From the NCBI GenBank assembly GCA_019916065.1, contig CM034242.1:45444626-45508625 (forward strand): a DNA stretch of 64,000 bases. The letters run 5' to 3'. The translations under genes and the position numbers were made by a program. The notes beneath the pieces are model-generated. The model did not search any database. It worked only from the letters and a program-made list of their open reading frames with translations, and was not told the origin of the DNA. This document shows positions 37,001-48,601 of the stretch, one piece after another. Numbering within the stretch: the first letter of the stretch is position 1; the number at the start of each line of letters is the position of its first letter. This DNA is from Vitellaria paradoxa (lineage: Eukaryota; Streptophyta; Magnoliopsida; Ericales; Sapotaceae).

Positions 37001-37771
37001 TTATATGTAAGGATGATGAAATATTTTCCGAATATTTATTTATTAGTACAAAATTGTTAGTTTACCCGACATGAGATATCAAATAAATTATATATATATA
37101 GATATATATACTAACCTGATGGATATGAAAGCCCAAACGAGACCAAGAACGCAAGCATAAATGTTGGGATTCTTAGCTAGTTTTAGCCACACAATCCTCA
37201 TTGAAGACCAAAAATTTGGCCTACGACTTACGTCGTCATTAGTAACACTGTTTGGTAATTCCCCCATTTCAACCGAATCCGAAGAGAAATCCAAAGTCCC
37301 ACTTCGTCTAAATTCCAAGACAAACAGCAGAATTGTCATCCAAACAACAGATTGCAGCACGGATGACTGAATAACAAGGTCCTCACCCGCCTGCCCGTAC
37401 ATGGATTTCAACAAGGGAACTCCTACAACCAAAGTATTATTCAAAGTGGACAAAGAATATATGGTTATGGACCAAGTATAGCTCCCCTTCCTACTACATT
37501 TAGCCCATAAAACAAGGACTAACACTATAAAGACTTTGGCGACGGAGTCGGCCCCGATGAAGCGAAAGTTCATCTGAAAAGGATCGACTTGGGATGTGAA
37601 ATCAAAGGTGAAGAAAGGGATGGTGAAATAGCAGACTAGGCGATTTATGGCGTCGCACTGCTCTGGTTTGATTATGTGCCACCATCTCACTGAGCCGTAC
37701 CCTAAAATTAGAGCCACGTACAAGGGTACCATGGCCGCCACCACGTTGTAAACATCTCCCAACTCTATCAT
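33631..37771 (-). CDS. PIN-type auxin efflux carrier, short-loop (PIN5/PIN8-like), 5 exons, 348 aa
   Basis: Read on the - strand, exons are 37116-37771, 36853-36938, 36570-36727, 33866-33942 and 33631-33700, all GT-AG and in one frame. The start MIELGDVYNVVAAMVPLYVA is typical of PIN; an ATG 11 codons earlier is rejected. Five N-terminal membrane spans, a hydrophilic loop of only about 40 residues (about 155-195), the NPNIY motif (about 201) and the C-terminal spans including AALPQSISSFIFAKEY and VIFGTLVSLPVLIAYY are visible. Family knowledge: long-loop PINs export auxin at the plasma membrane, while short-loop members of this length (AtPIN5, AtPIN8) act mainly at the ER in intracellular auxin balance. 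I infer the latter. Intron 3 (2.6 kb) holds Helitron-like relics. Exons 4-5 are the source of the relics in the P450 array. Confidence 0.93.
34477..35268. mobile_element. Helitron-like relics in PIN intron 3 (first pair)
   Basis: Two copies of a 5'-end-like sequence (ataataaa, then ctcaag, ttgaa, and ccgttggattnatt) start near 34477 and 34741. The second runs to tacctttaagcacaatcaattcctag, ending in CTAG (35265-35268) just before a T, as Helitrons do. Plant Helitrons insert between A and T and create no target duplication. No Rep/helicase is present, so these are non-autonomous. Confidence 0.5.
35269..36545. mobile_element. Helitron-like relics in PIN intron 3 (second pair)
   Basis: Further 5'-end-like sequences start at 35269 (directly after the previous CTAG) and near 35960. 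The second ends with a perfect hairpin gtgcctttaggcac (36520-36533) followed by gggcatatgc, a Helitron 3'-end shape, but the final CTAG is not seen. The end lies about 25 bp from the exon 3 donor of PIN. Confidence 0.5.
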
Positions 37772-37847
37772 TGTTTCTTTGTTTTTTTGGCAATACAAAG
37801 ACAAAAAACTACCAAGCCCTTATAACAACAAATTAAGGGTGAGTCCA

Positions 37848-37858
37848 TTTATATATAG
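37848..37858 (-). promoter_or_regulatory. TATA box candidate of the PIN gene
   Basis: On the - strand ctatatataaa lies about 80 bp upstream of the PIN start codon, a suitable distance for a plant TATA box. No other core element was recognised. Confidence 0.55.
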
Positions 37859-38089
37859 ATAGATAGGTAGAAACAAAAGCAAAGTTTGGTTTTTCTTTTT
37901 GCATGTTATACATATTAGAGGATGATTGAAACCAAAAATGCAAAATAACAACTAAAATGTTTATGGAATTAATTAATTAGTTGCCGTGAATTGTTGATAA
38001 CGAGGAGTCAAATGCCTATATTTAGTCGAAATGTGTTTAAACTGCTCCAGATATTCTGATTATTGAAAAAAAAAATTAAGAATAGTGGT

Positions 38090-38375
38090 AAACTTAGAAA
38101 AGAATTCACTGGGTCTCGGCATTGTCTTTATTAAGTATTGATGTTTTATTCTATAAAAGAGACAAGGGATGGTGGGTGCATACGATTCCATGTCGTGGAT
38201 TCCTAAAGTTTGACAGTAAACTTCCTGGAGAGTGCATGTGGGAGGCTCGCCGTTCGCTTCATGAGCAATCGTTTTTGCGGTGCTGTTGTCGGGAATGTAC
38301 GAAAGATTATATTGTGGAATGTCCAGCAATTACTCCACCCAACTTGGCTAATGTCCAGCAATTACCCACTTAAAA
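38090..38375. other. Unclassified GC-richer fragment with open frames on both strands
   Basis: This island is more GC-rich than its surroundings and is open on both strands. The - strand (38329-38060) reads 89 codons including NSTAKTIAHEANGEPPT and CQTLGIHDMESYAP. The + strand (38122-38373) reads 83 codons with several Cys. A 14-base word tgtccagcaattac occurs twice at its right end. I recognise neither frame. It could be a captured gene fragment or organelle-derived DNA. Confidence 0.3.
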
Positions 38376-39003
38376 ACGGGTAGATAGGAATGTACATATT
38401 TCTTTCATTTTATTATTTTTGTGATGAATTTTACTAACACCCCCGTCCAAATTGACAGCAAGATCCCTCAAATTTAAAAAATAAATAGAAACATTCTCCA
38501 CTGTTGATTAATAAAATAATCTCTTGATCGATCCATTTAAAAATCAAACAAGTAACAAGAGAAAATTTTATTTCCAACTCTTATTCCGTACCTTTTCTCC
38601 TAACCAAACACAGATAGTAATATATTAAAACTAATGTTACGGTTATACTCTCTCTCTTACGCTATTCTTACACCCCACTGGTTATAACGAGTTATGACCA
38701 GTACATTCTGTTCAAAATCATCATAATTGTTGGATGTCACTTTTTACGTGCGGCTGTGATGATTTTCAATTGGACTATATTGGTTATGACCCGTCATAAC
38801 CAGTGAAGTATAAAAAGTGTGTAAGAGAAAAGGTGTTAAGTGTAATATTACTAATATATTAGCGTACCCATGTATGAGCATTGAACAATTTCTTTTAGTT
38901 ATGTTTATGCAAAATACGTGCAAATTTGAAAACACTATGATTAAAGTCACAAACAAATATTATTGGAAAATGACACAAATATTAGAATGGAAATTAAAAC
39001 TAA

Positions 39004-39929
39004 GGATGTGTTTGGTATTTTTTTTAATTTTTAACCTTATTTTAATTATTCTTATAATTTTTAATCTTATTTTAATTATGTTTGATAAGTTTCAAAAAAA
39101 TTTAAATTAACTATGTTTAGTACACTTAATAAAAATTTAAATGGTTAAAATTTTTCCCTCATGATAGGTTAGATGTTACCTTATGAGGGTCTGGGGTAAA
39201 AAAAGGTGAAAAATTGCTGCTGTAAAAGAGTTAAAAGACTCAATCAAGCGATAAGCACTTTCTGGAAAATCGATTGTTTTATCTCTGATATCATTTCTTG
39301 CTGAGCTTCACTTTTAAGCTTTTTGAAAGGCTAAGATATTTCAAAAAATTTCTTATCAACTAAGTAAATTTTAAATTAATTTAATCTTGAATTAATAAAT
39401 TACAAATTTACCTATGCGCCTGTTTCCAGCCTATATTTGAATTATGGGTTTTTCAAAAGTCTCAAAAAAACATTCATAAATATATACCTTATCAACTAAG
39501 AAAATTTAGTCTCAATACAAAATTAGAAAAAAAAAATAATAATTTTACCTCTGGCCTTATTTTTGGCCAAGAATTACATTCTAACCACCTCGAAAAAGTG
39601 AGAAGTACTCCTTGCAATATTTTTTATTAGTTAAATAAATTTTGATTCAATTAGAATCCAAGCAAAAAATGACCTCGATCTTTATTTCTAGGTTCGTTTC
39701 TTTCCTAGATTCACATTTTGGGTTTTCAAAAAAAAATTAAGAAATATTCATTTATATGTTTCTCATATCAAACATGACTAATTTTTTAAAAATTAAAAAT
39801 TAACCTTCATTAATATTAAACAATCTAATATGATTATAATTAAACTTTACCTTCTTAATAATTACCCCCTCACCTATTATTTTATTAATATTCACTTTTT
39901 TAATTTTCAACCACACACCAAACCCACTT
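39004..39929. mobile_element. Possible Tourist-like element, about 0.9 kb
   Basis: The ends ggatgtgtttggtatt and accaaacccactt form an imperfect inverted pair flanked by taa (39001-39003, 39930-39932). The middle has GC-richer words but no coding frame. Class is uncertain because the ends are short. Confidence 0.4.
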
Positions 39930-39932
39930 TAA

Positions 39933-41485
39933 GTCAAATATATGATCACTCTTAGCATTCATATAACGCAAAAGGAAGCATACATAAATATACATACACA
40001 CAATGAATTTTACTATGAGTGAATTTGGAGTAAGATAAAGTGAGATAAATTGAGAATTCGTAATGCGTGCAGTAAAAGAAAATTGTCAATGTGACATAAA
40101 ATTAATAGAGATTTATAAAAATTTTTAAAATTTTATTGCAAACCAAACTCAACCTATTTAATTATAATCTCTAGCATGACCCAATTGCAATCCCAGTAAT
40201 TGTAGCCTGTAAAAATCCCCCATAGGTCCACAACGTACCCACTATGTAATTGAACATAATTCGATTCCTAAGATGGGACGCCAACCGAATTAATAATGCG
40301 GGCTCAGTGACATGGCCTTCGTACTTGACCCTCGTCTTCCGAGTTGAACCGCGAGTGGAAGCGAATTTCGTGTTGGTTACGTAATTACATCAAAGTTTTG
40401 TCAAGAAAATAAACAAACAAATAAATAAATAAATAAAATAAAGGGATAGAATTTTAAATTTTATTTTATTTAGATTGCGGTAAAAAAAATAAAAAAGAAA
40501 CGACAACAGATTTAAAACATTAAAATAATTATATCAAAAATTAATCAAAATAGTGATGCAAACAAAAAGGTGTGTTTAAAACTTTAAACCCTTTATGCTT
40601 TATGCGTTCGGTCATTTTGGTTTTGCAATGGAGCAACCCTTATGGTGGCCGCATGTTAGTCCTATGGGAAAAGAAGTATCAGTTGGCCACTCCGTCGTCC
40701 TGAGCCACGGAAAGTGGAAGAGGTGGAAAATCTCCACTCCCGGATCACTCAAAAAATATATATATTAAATATATATATATATATATATTGACCCAAACTT
40801 CTTACAAAAGTTGAAACCATTCGTTACTTTTTATTTCAGACACAACAACCCATAAAACATCTTAATGGAAGCTGGCACCATTTAACCCTAACGGAGACCC
40901 TATGGACGCGTTTGAAGTGTCCAAAAAAAAAAATAATAAAAGTTAATAAATTTTGTAGTTTTATAATTTGTGTAATAAAATAAAATAAATAATTTTAAAA
41001 ATTTTTAGTATTTTTGGATCAAAGTAAATAATATTTTTAAAATTTTAGAATAGTAATATATTAGATGCGGCAAGTAAGTACGATTTTATGATATAAACAA
41101 ATATGAAGTTTTGAGAACAAAATGATCTCGGTATGTATATATATATATATATATATATTAAATCGAAATTGATACGATTTTATTTAATTTTAAAGTTAAT
41201 TAATAATATAATAAGGTGTTTATTAAATTTAAAAATATTTGATTATAAACACTGATAGATATAAATATGTCAATTAAAATCTAAACAGTACACGTACGAT
41301 ATATACCATTGTTATATGCTTTTGTTATTAGTCGTTTTCAAATTGTTTTTTAATCCATCCACAGCTAAATCTACAGTAGTGGGCGTGCTGGGACACTGTT
41401 TACATCATCCATGCAACCTCCCACTAATTCTCTTACCAACCTTAGTACATTTTAAAATTCAAACTCACACCCTCCCTTCCTCGTT
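39933..41485. other. Intergenic, no gene seen
   Basis: AT-rich intergenic DNA with TA microsatellites near 40768-40790 and 41131-41157. The part 40180-40400 and 40600-40740 is closer to 45 percent GC but has no long frame or RNA fold that I recognise. Confidence 0.55.
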
Positions 41486-41498
41486 ATAAGATGCAAGT

Positions 41499-41782
41499 AG
41501 AATTGACCCTATAAGGGGTAGTCGAGTTGGTTTGGATGGTGGGTTGAAGGGTCTGGGACCAATAGGTATTGGGTTCGACTCCTCTTTGAAGCAGTCCTTC
41601 CTCTAATTGTGGAGGACCATCTAATAGCCTTCTCGACTGAGCCGGTCAGCCAGGGCTTGCTTAGGCTGGTTTACCTCCTCGTGGTTCTTTGCCGGCTAGG
41701 ACTACGGGGCGGGTTTCACCCAGTGCGCACCCATGGGTAGCGGCTGCACATGGGTAGCGGCTGCAAGTTTCTTCCCGACCCC
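41499..41782 (+). mobile_element. tRNA-derived SINE, full length (copy 3)
   Basis: The head has box A-like tagtcgagttggtttgg and box B-like gggttcgactcc. The body contains ccggtcagccagggcttgc and acggggcgggtttcaccc. A 13-bp target duplication ataagatgcaagt (41486-41498, 41783-41795) flanks it and extends imperfectly to about 21 bp. Near the 3' end the word catgggtagcggctgca is tandemly duplicated, unique to this copy. Confidence 0.9.
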
Positions 41783-42006
41783 ATAAGATGCAAGTGAAAT
41801 TGAAATTAATTTTAATTTATTCGAGTTTCGAACAAATATTAAGAAGAACTTAAGTTTGACTCGTGAATAATTTAATTAATTAAAATAATATTATTTTAAT
41901 TAAAAATAAAAACATAGGTATATAATTTTTTTAAATCAGTTCATAAATTTTCAAGTGCAAATTATTTTTTTTAAGAAAACAATACTCTAACCCAATATAT
42001 GACTTG

Positions 42007-42355
42007 GGTCTCGTTTAGAGTAAGAAAAAATAAAATAAATTGAAATAAAATGTGATTTGGGGTTAATTTCGGCGTCTTTTTTTTCTGAAAAGTCGTAAAC
42101 TATAGGAACGATTTTTCAAATTCTTTCCCACGGATTCAAAAAAACTCACAAAAAATAGTAACAATGGTACTCACTACGAACAATATGATTGTATAAAAAA
42201 TTTACACATTCGGTTAACTTACTTTCAGATTTTTTTATTTTTTTAACGAAACATTAAAATTTTTTGAAATAAGTGATAACAAAAAAATTAGAGATAAAAA
42301 GATTATTAAAAATTTAGAAAATTATTTAGAGATTTATAATATGCTAAACAACACC
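42007..42355. mobile_element. Tourist-like MITE, family 2, second member
   Basis: The ends ggtctcgtttagagtaag and gctaaacaacacc are flanked by ttg on both sides (42004-42006, 42356-42358). It is a reversed relative of 12763-13144, sharing words such as ccacggattcaaaaaa and gtacaat/attgtac. It is non-coding. Confidence 0.65.
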
Positions 42356-42358
42356 TTG

Positions 42359-42913
42359 GTAGCAAGGTCAAGTTGTGTAACTAATAACTCGGAATTTGAA
42401 AAAAAAAAAAAAAATCGACTGATTTGATACCAACCAAATCTCACCAAATTGAAAACTACGGGTCCATTAGCTTCAACGCGAGGCCAATATCAAAAACTAC
42501 GTACAGCCCCTAGGACAAAATGCTAGTGTTTTGAGGTGACAAAACCACGTAGGAATGTGAGCTTTATCGCTAAAAAAATATATAAGAAGAATAAGTGGAC
42601 GGCGTTCTGATCAGTATAATTCCTTCAGAGGAATTGGAGGCATGCGGCCGGCAGTGGCATCATTAACTTCAAAGAAAATAATAATAATTATGAATGTTGC
42701 TTGCTGATTTGGCCAACCTATGTGTTTTAATAAAATTATATTTAAAATTTTTAATTGATAAAGTGTTTAGAATTGTATAAAATCATATAAAATTATAAAA
42801 GTTAATGTCTCGTATTTTATACACTGAGTGAAGAATTTAAATTCATTATCTCGTAATTCATATTTGTAGAGATTTGTAGAATTTTGTAATATTTTATTTT
42901 AATTTTAAACGGG

Positions 42914-42948
<35 letters not shown>

Positions 42949-44380
42949 CTAAAGGTAAGTCCGTACTTGATGGGGGAAAATGATGTTTAAGTCTTAAAAA
43001 ACAAAATTTAATTGCGACAACAAGATGTTGATGTCTTCGCTTTTGACAGGAAAAGTGTAAAAAATTCCCATCATGCCAACGACAGTAATTAATTAATTAC
43101 AAATAAAATTAATTAAAAATCATTAAGTATTTTAAAATCAAAAAGCATGAGAAGAGGATATTTGGTGGGTAAAAATTTGATCAAAAGTATAGTATAAGTA
43201 TAAAATTTAATATAAAAGTGATATGTAATAAAATTTGATTGAAAAAAAATATAAAAAATTAATAACAATAGATGAATTTTGGTTTTGATTTTGACCAAAC
43301 AAACACTTACCTAAAATAAGCCGAAGTGACACTTTCATGAAGTGTACTTACGTTGCCCTAGTGCTACTAATGTTTGTCTCGCGAGAATTTGGAGTAGTTC
43401 TTTAGTTTCCATTTCTTGTTTCGGAGAAGAAGTTCCTTTCTCTATTTGAGATTAATTTGCCACAACCTGTGACAGATGAATTCCTTTCTTCCACATATGC
43501 TTGAAAACGACAGTCACATAATTTTACAATGCATTCCACTCAATAGTTTGCATCAACAATGCGGGTTTACAACCGTTAATTTATCGTATATCTATTTAGG
43601 TTTAGATTAGTATTTATTAGAATTGTGATTTATATTCGTTACACTCAAATACTTATAAAAAATAAATGAATATGTATCTGAGTGAAACAAGTAAAATATA
43701 ACAGAACAAACATAGTCAACCACCAATAATGTAACATATGAGGCAAAACTATGTACTTCCTTGGACTAATAAGAAATCTATCTACTTGCTTGAGTAACGA
43801 ATGCATTGTACAAAATTCTCAGTTCACAACCCTTCAAAACCCTTTTGCTCGATTACCTTATTTGTCTAGAGCTTACTATGTTGTAAAATGTAGATGAGAA
43901 AGAGTCTGGTTCAAAGTATATGCTAAATAGTTAATATATATATATATATATATATATAAATATTTATAAATTAAACGAGCTTCGTTAGAAAAGAGTTGGT
44001 ATGTAAGAATTAACATAGAATGGAACTTAGGATTGAAATATTAGGCTCACTGCCAACTCGGCCCAAGCCCAGGCCACCAATTGTCCACCTCTTTTTGAAA
44101 ACGGAAAGAACTGGGCATAGAAACAAAGATTAGCTAGGTGTGCCCAAGCGTTACTACAAATTTTTACAATATGTTCGAACTTATGACGACTGAAAAATAG
44201 ACATATGCAACATATGAAGTAAAACTAACATATAATGTTTAAGTGAATACCAAAATGGGAAAAAAAATTGGGACAGGTATTGAAGTGACAATAATATCTT
44301 TAATTTTTACTGTGAAAATACAATTTAATGAAACACTACAAAAGAAAAATAAAGTCTTTTAAATCCCTTAGTAACAGCAG
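42359..44380. other. Intergenic, no gene seen
   Basis: AT-rich DNA with TA microsatellites near 42919-42948 and 43935-43958. A relative of the 13169 repeat family lies near 42760-42900. Short GC-richer stretches (43320-43470, 44040-44160) have no reliable frame. Confidence 0.55.
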
Positions 44381-44386
44381 AATAAT

Positions 44387-44617
44387 TCACTCTAAATTTG
44401 TTAAAATAATAATAAAAAAATATGACACGTGTTGATCCTGTAGAGAAAAAGAAAGACTTACCACGATGGACGACAATTCCTTAGAATTTTTAATTTCCTC
44501 CACCTTGCTGATGTCCTCCAATTTGGCAACATTTCTAAAAAGAAGTTTGGGCCGGCCCAAGCTGCCCAATCTACTACAGAGGCAGGCCTGAATTTGTTTG
44601 AAATCTAAAAAATTCAA
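44387..44617 (-). other. Exon-like - strand frame ending in a splice-donor consensus
   Basis: A - strand frame reads GRPKLLFRNVAKLEDISKVEE and then KNSKELSSIV. It is followed directly by gtaagt (44462-44457), a perfect donor consensus. No neighbouring exon or known family was recognised. It may be a fragment of a captured or decayed gene, or chance. Confidence 0.2.
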
Positions 44618-44729
44618 TCCAAAAAACCAAGGGTCTTAACTTAAGTCACGGGCCGGATGGGGTAGGCCCAGCTAGCCCTAGCACTTGCTTAACTTTTTTT
44701 TTTTTTAATTAAGTGCCTTGATCAAACTT

Positions 44730-44992
44730 CTGGTACATGAAAGTCCGCAACCGCTACCCCGTACTGGGGTACGCACAGGGCGAAATATGCTCCAAGACCC
44801 TAGCCGACAAAGGTCCCTGGAGAGTTAACCAGCCTAGGCAAGCCCTGACTGACCGGCACGACCGAGAAGAGGCCATTAGGCACCCGCCATTACAGCGGCA
44901 ACCCACCCCCCGTGGGGGAGTCAAACCCAGAACCTCGAGAGGCCCAAGCTCTAAGGCGAGCCCGACTTCTACTCGGCCACCCCTGAAGGGGC
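44730..44992 (-). mobile_element. tRNA-derived SINE, full length (copy 4)
   Basis: On the - strand the head reads aggggtggccgagtagaagt (box A-like) and ggtttgactccc (box B-like), and the body has gccggtcagtcagggcttgcc. The 19-bp target duplication aagtgccttgatcaaactt (44711-44729, 44993-45011) is perfect. The forward-strand ORF inside is not a gene. Confidence 0.9.
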
Positions 44993-45011
44993 AAGTGCCT
45001 TGATCAAACTT

Positions 45012-45873
45012 ATTTTGCGATTCGGTGGAATTTGTAATTTTTTTTTATTTAACAAATAAACATAGTTTTTTTTTTTTTTTGTATTTGCAAATAAACATAG
45101 TTGGTAAATAAAAAAAAAATTAACTTTTAAGCATCTTACCCACATATTTTACTTTTATCAGTTTGACTTTTTTTGCGAAAAAAAATAATGTTTTTATTAT
45201 CAAATATTTTTAGGTTTGATTTTTTAATTATAAGAGTTAATAATCTAAATTATATTTACTGCAATAGCATTAGCCTCAGCCAGTAAATATTTTCTTACAT
45301 GGTCATGTGGCCATCGACTAAGGCATGCATTGGATTAGCTAATTAAACAAAAAAATTTATAAACAAAATTTGTAGAAAGTTAACATTGCAACAAATTAAA
45401 ATTTTTAGATTCTTAATTATTATAATTAAAAAATTAGCATCTAAAGTCCAATTTAATAATAAGTGAGTTTTTTTTTTTTTTTTTAAGCTATGGTCAACGG
45501 CATGATAAATTTTTATCTTCCAAATGTAGAAAAGTTCCCTGCAATTGTCTGAAATTTTTATGGATTCATATGGTGCACGTTAATTAATTTCTGGTGGGGA
45601 TTTTTCCTCAGAATTTTGCTGGTTTGTGTTTCAGTTTTAGAGGGGGAATTAGTGTATACTTTGCAGTTAAAGAAACTATATCTGTCAGGGTATTATTAGA
45701 GTGTGTAAAAATAATTTAATGAAAATTTTATTTTTAATTATTTGGTTCACTTTCAATTTTTTTAGACTCATAATTATAATTCGATTCGATCATAATTCTT
45801 GTATTTATATAATTAAAAAATAAAAAAGTAAATTAGTTATCCCTTTAAATTTGTACGAAAACATAATAATTAG

Positions 45874-45905
<32 letters not shown>

Positions 45906-47340
45906 ATATGTAATTTTAATTAATATAATAATAGCCAACAGAATTAGGAAGGAGAGGAAAAGTTTGACATGGCAACGACCGGCAAGGAATGGACGTTCTT
46001 TTTTTTTTAAGCTTAGGCAATTAATTAAATTGATTTGGGTGGATGGGATTTTAGCAAAGGGAGTGATGGTGGAGAATTTTCGTGGCTTTCGATTTAGAAG
46101 AACTCAATTTGCCAGATATAATGCAGATTTGTCGTTGTAGATACTAGTGTAGTACTTATTAAAAATTTTTGGATACTTAAGTCAATAACAAAAATTGAGA
46201 AATTAATTGGACAGAATATCGATAAGATAAAATTCACATACTAGATTTAAAAAAATCCTCTTATATCTATAGACCGTCATGATAGAATTATAATCAGACC
46301 CAAATTAAAATTCTTCTCTGATTTACCGAGATTTTCTAATTTGAAAGGGTGTTTGGTTGATAAAAAATAAGACAAAAAGTACAATAAAAGTAGAAAAATA
46401 TGACATAAAGGTGAAATGTGAAAATTTTTTATTAGAAGAAAGTACAAAAAGTAGTTAAAGTTGGTGAGTTTTAATAGTTTTTAGTGGTACCAAATAGAGC
46501 CTAAATAAGAAAAATATGAAATCTGTATTAATCCTAAACCCTTTTATCTGATTTTGAGTGAATACGAATAGGTGATTCTAGTGTGAATTCCGAAATTACA
46601 ATCATGGGGGTCTTACATGCACGTGCTTATGGTTGACTTGGCGCTCAATTGGTCCATCGTCTAAATTAGATAGGTTGGCCCAAATCGTTCAACCTTTACA
46701 GTTTAGAAGGTCAGTTCGCTCTATCCCGAGACTCCCTTGATGTTGCCGAGGGGCATTGATATCATTTCAATCAAGCGCAAAGATCTCCCTCGTCAAGGAG
46801 GAATGGGGTGGTTTGATTTGAAATTTTAAAGGCTGCGGTGTAAGTATAAGATCAACGATTATGATTTAATTATATTTTAATAAAATATAATTTTTTATAT
46901 TTTACATAGATATTATTCCAATCATATTTTTTAATTTTTAATTTTATTTTAAAATTAATGTTAACTAAGTTAAATTAAAAGCATTAAATCATTATAAAAA
47001 ATTATTACCATTCATTTGTGTTTAGCTCTTTCGGTGCATGTCCCGAGGTCCGGTTCCTTTGGATTGTTGTGACGTGCGGGGTCTTGGTTTGGGTTGTGGT
47101 GACGTGTCGCGTCTCAATAGGCAGCCGCCAGATCCACTAATTAATTAAGCAATGATAGTTCATCTTAAACTAAGACTTTTTCATTAGCTCTCCACTCATC
47201 GGCGACGCGTGTCAACTACTCTTTTGAAGGAGACGTATTATTCTTTCTAGCAAAAGTGTCACAATTACCAAATAAAAGGAGGTGGTTATCTGTAATCTTT
47301 AAAATCAATTTATTTATTTTACTTCCTTATCAAATATATT
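45012..47340. other. Intergenic, no gene seen
   Basis: AT-rich intergenic DNA. A TA microsatellite lies near 45872-45898. A reversed relative of the 20390/20785 repeat lies near 46830-47010. The stretch 46580-46820 is GC-richer but has stops in all frames that I followed. Confidence 0.55.
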
Positions 47341-47348
47341 GAAATTAA

Positions 47349-47492
47349 GGGTGTGTTTGGAGTCTTAAAAAAAATCAAAAAAAATCAAAAAATAGGTTTG
47401 ATGTGATGTAAAAATGATAGGTGGTAAAATGTGATCAGAGGGATTTGAAATTTTTAAAGTTTTTTTATTTTTTTTAGGTTCCAAACGAATCC
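47349..47492. mobile_element. Tourist-like MITE, 144 bp
   Basis: The ends gggtgtgtttggagtc and ggttccaaacgaatcc are flanked by taa on both sides (47346-47348, 47493-47495), the classic PIF/Harbinger target. It shares its interior with 16990-17140 and 2574-2727. Confidence 0.75.
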
Positions 47493-47570
47493 TAAGACAA
47501 ACAAAATAGGCGGTATAAATATTAATTTTTTTATGTAAGAAGAAGATTCAATAATTCAATCTTTTTTTTT

Positions 47571-48277
47571 TTTGTTTATTTCACCTACATCTCCTGTAAT
47601 TTTGACTTTATACACCTAAATTTTACAAATTTCATAAATGTACATCTGCATCCTTGAGGTTTGTTTGTATTATATTCACTTAAACTCCTTTTGTTAAATT
47701 TTTCATTCAAAAAGTAAATTTTAACCAAGTCAATGTTATAAAATTATTTCTATATCCTTAGTACAAATAAAAAAATATTATAATATGGTGTACCATTTTT
47801 TAATAAAAATTAAATTGAATTAATTTATTAAATTCTTTATGAACCTTTTCCCATATTAGTAACTTAAATTATTTTGCTTCACATTAATGTTTTAAATTTA
47901 TATTATATATAAATTAGTAATTGTACATATATATAAATTATTATTATTTTTACATTATTAACTTGCTAAACTAAACATGGAAAAGGGAAAATTTTAATTT
48001 CTCATTTTCTTCCACCTCCTTTCCATTAGTACTAAATAATAACGAAAAACCTTAATTTCAAATTTTCTCATGTAATTTTTTTATATATTAATAATAAGGT
48101 TATAAAGGTAATTTGATTATTATAAATTAGTCAAAAATTAATTTTTTAATTGAAAATTTAACAGATAAGTTTAAGTGAATGTAATATAGGTTTTAAAAAA
48201 TCTAGTTATATTTTTATAAAATATGCGGAGTCTAAGTTTATAAAACTAAAATTACAGTAAGTATAAGTAAAATAAAT
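47571..48277. mobile_element. Possible Mutator-like MITE, about 0.7 kb
   Basis: The left end tttatttcacctacatctcctgtaattttgac and the right end (inverse of agtaaaattacagtaagtataagtaaaataaat) form a long imperfect inverted pair. Both sides are flanked by c followed by ten or more T's, consistent with a 9-11 bp target duplication in a poly-T site. It has no ORF. Confidence 0.45.
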
Positions 48278-48601
48278 CTTTTTTTTTTTTACATCAAAAT
48301 TGTAATTTGACTAAAATATCATATTTTTAGTCAATTGATTATTGTGCTAAAACTTAGCTTGAAAGACTCTCTTGCCCTAGCTAGCGTGGCTAAAAGGTTC
48401 TAAGAATCCTACAGTTGCTGTGCTGTCCAACTTGTTCTTTTTCTTCTTCCTTTTTCTTTTTCTTTTTCTTTTCTTTTTTTATTTTAAATTTCAATTAGTG
48501 GAAAAAAGTACTTTTGTCCCACCTATTAGTGATTTGAGATTCACCAACGGATATGCATGCAAAAGTATTTATCAATCCGGAAGCCGCCCAGGCCTTTTGA
48601 C

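Noticed and set aside
37772..37804. Upstream in-frame ATG for the PIN gene
   Set aside because: PIN proteins start with MI near the first membrane span; the extra 11 residues (MSLYCQKNKET) are not family-like.
44737..45003. 88-codon + strand ORF with Pro/Arg-rich C-terminus
   Set aside because: It lies on the antisense strand of a full-length SINE bounded by a 19-bp target duplication.
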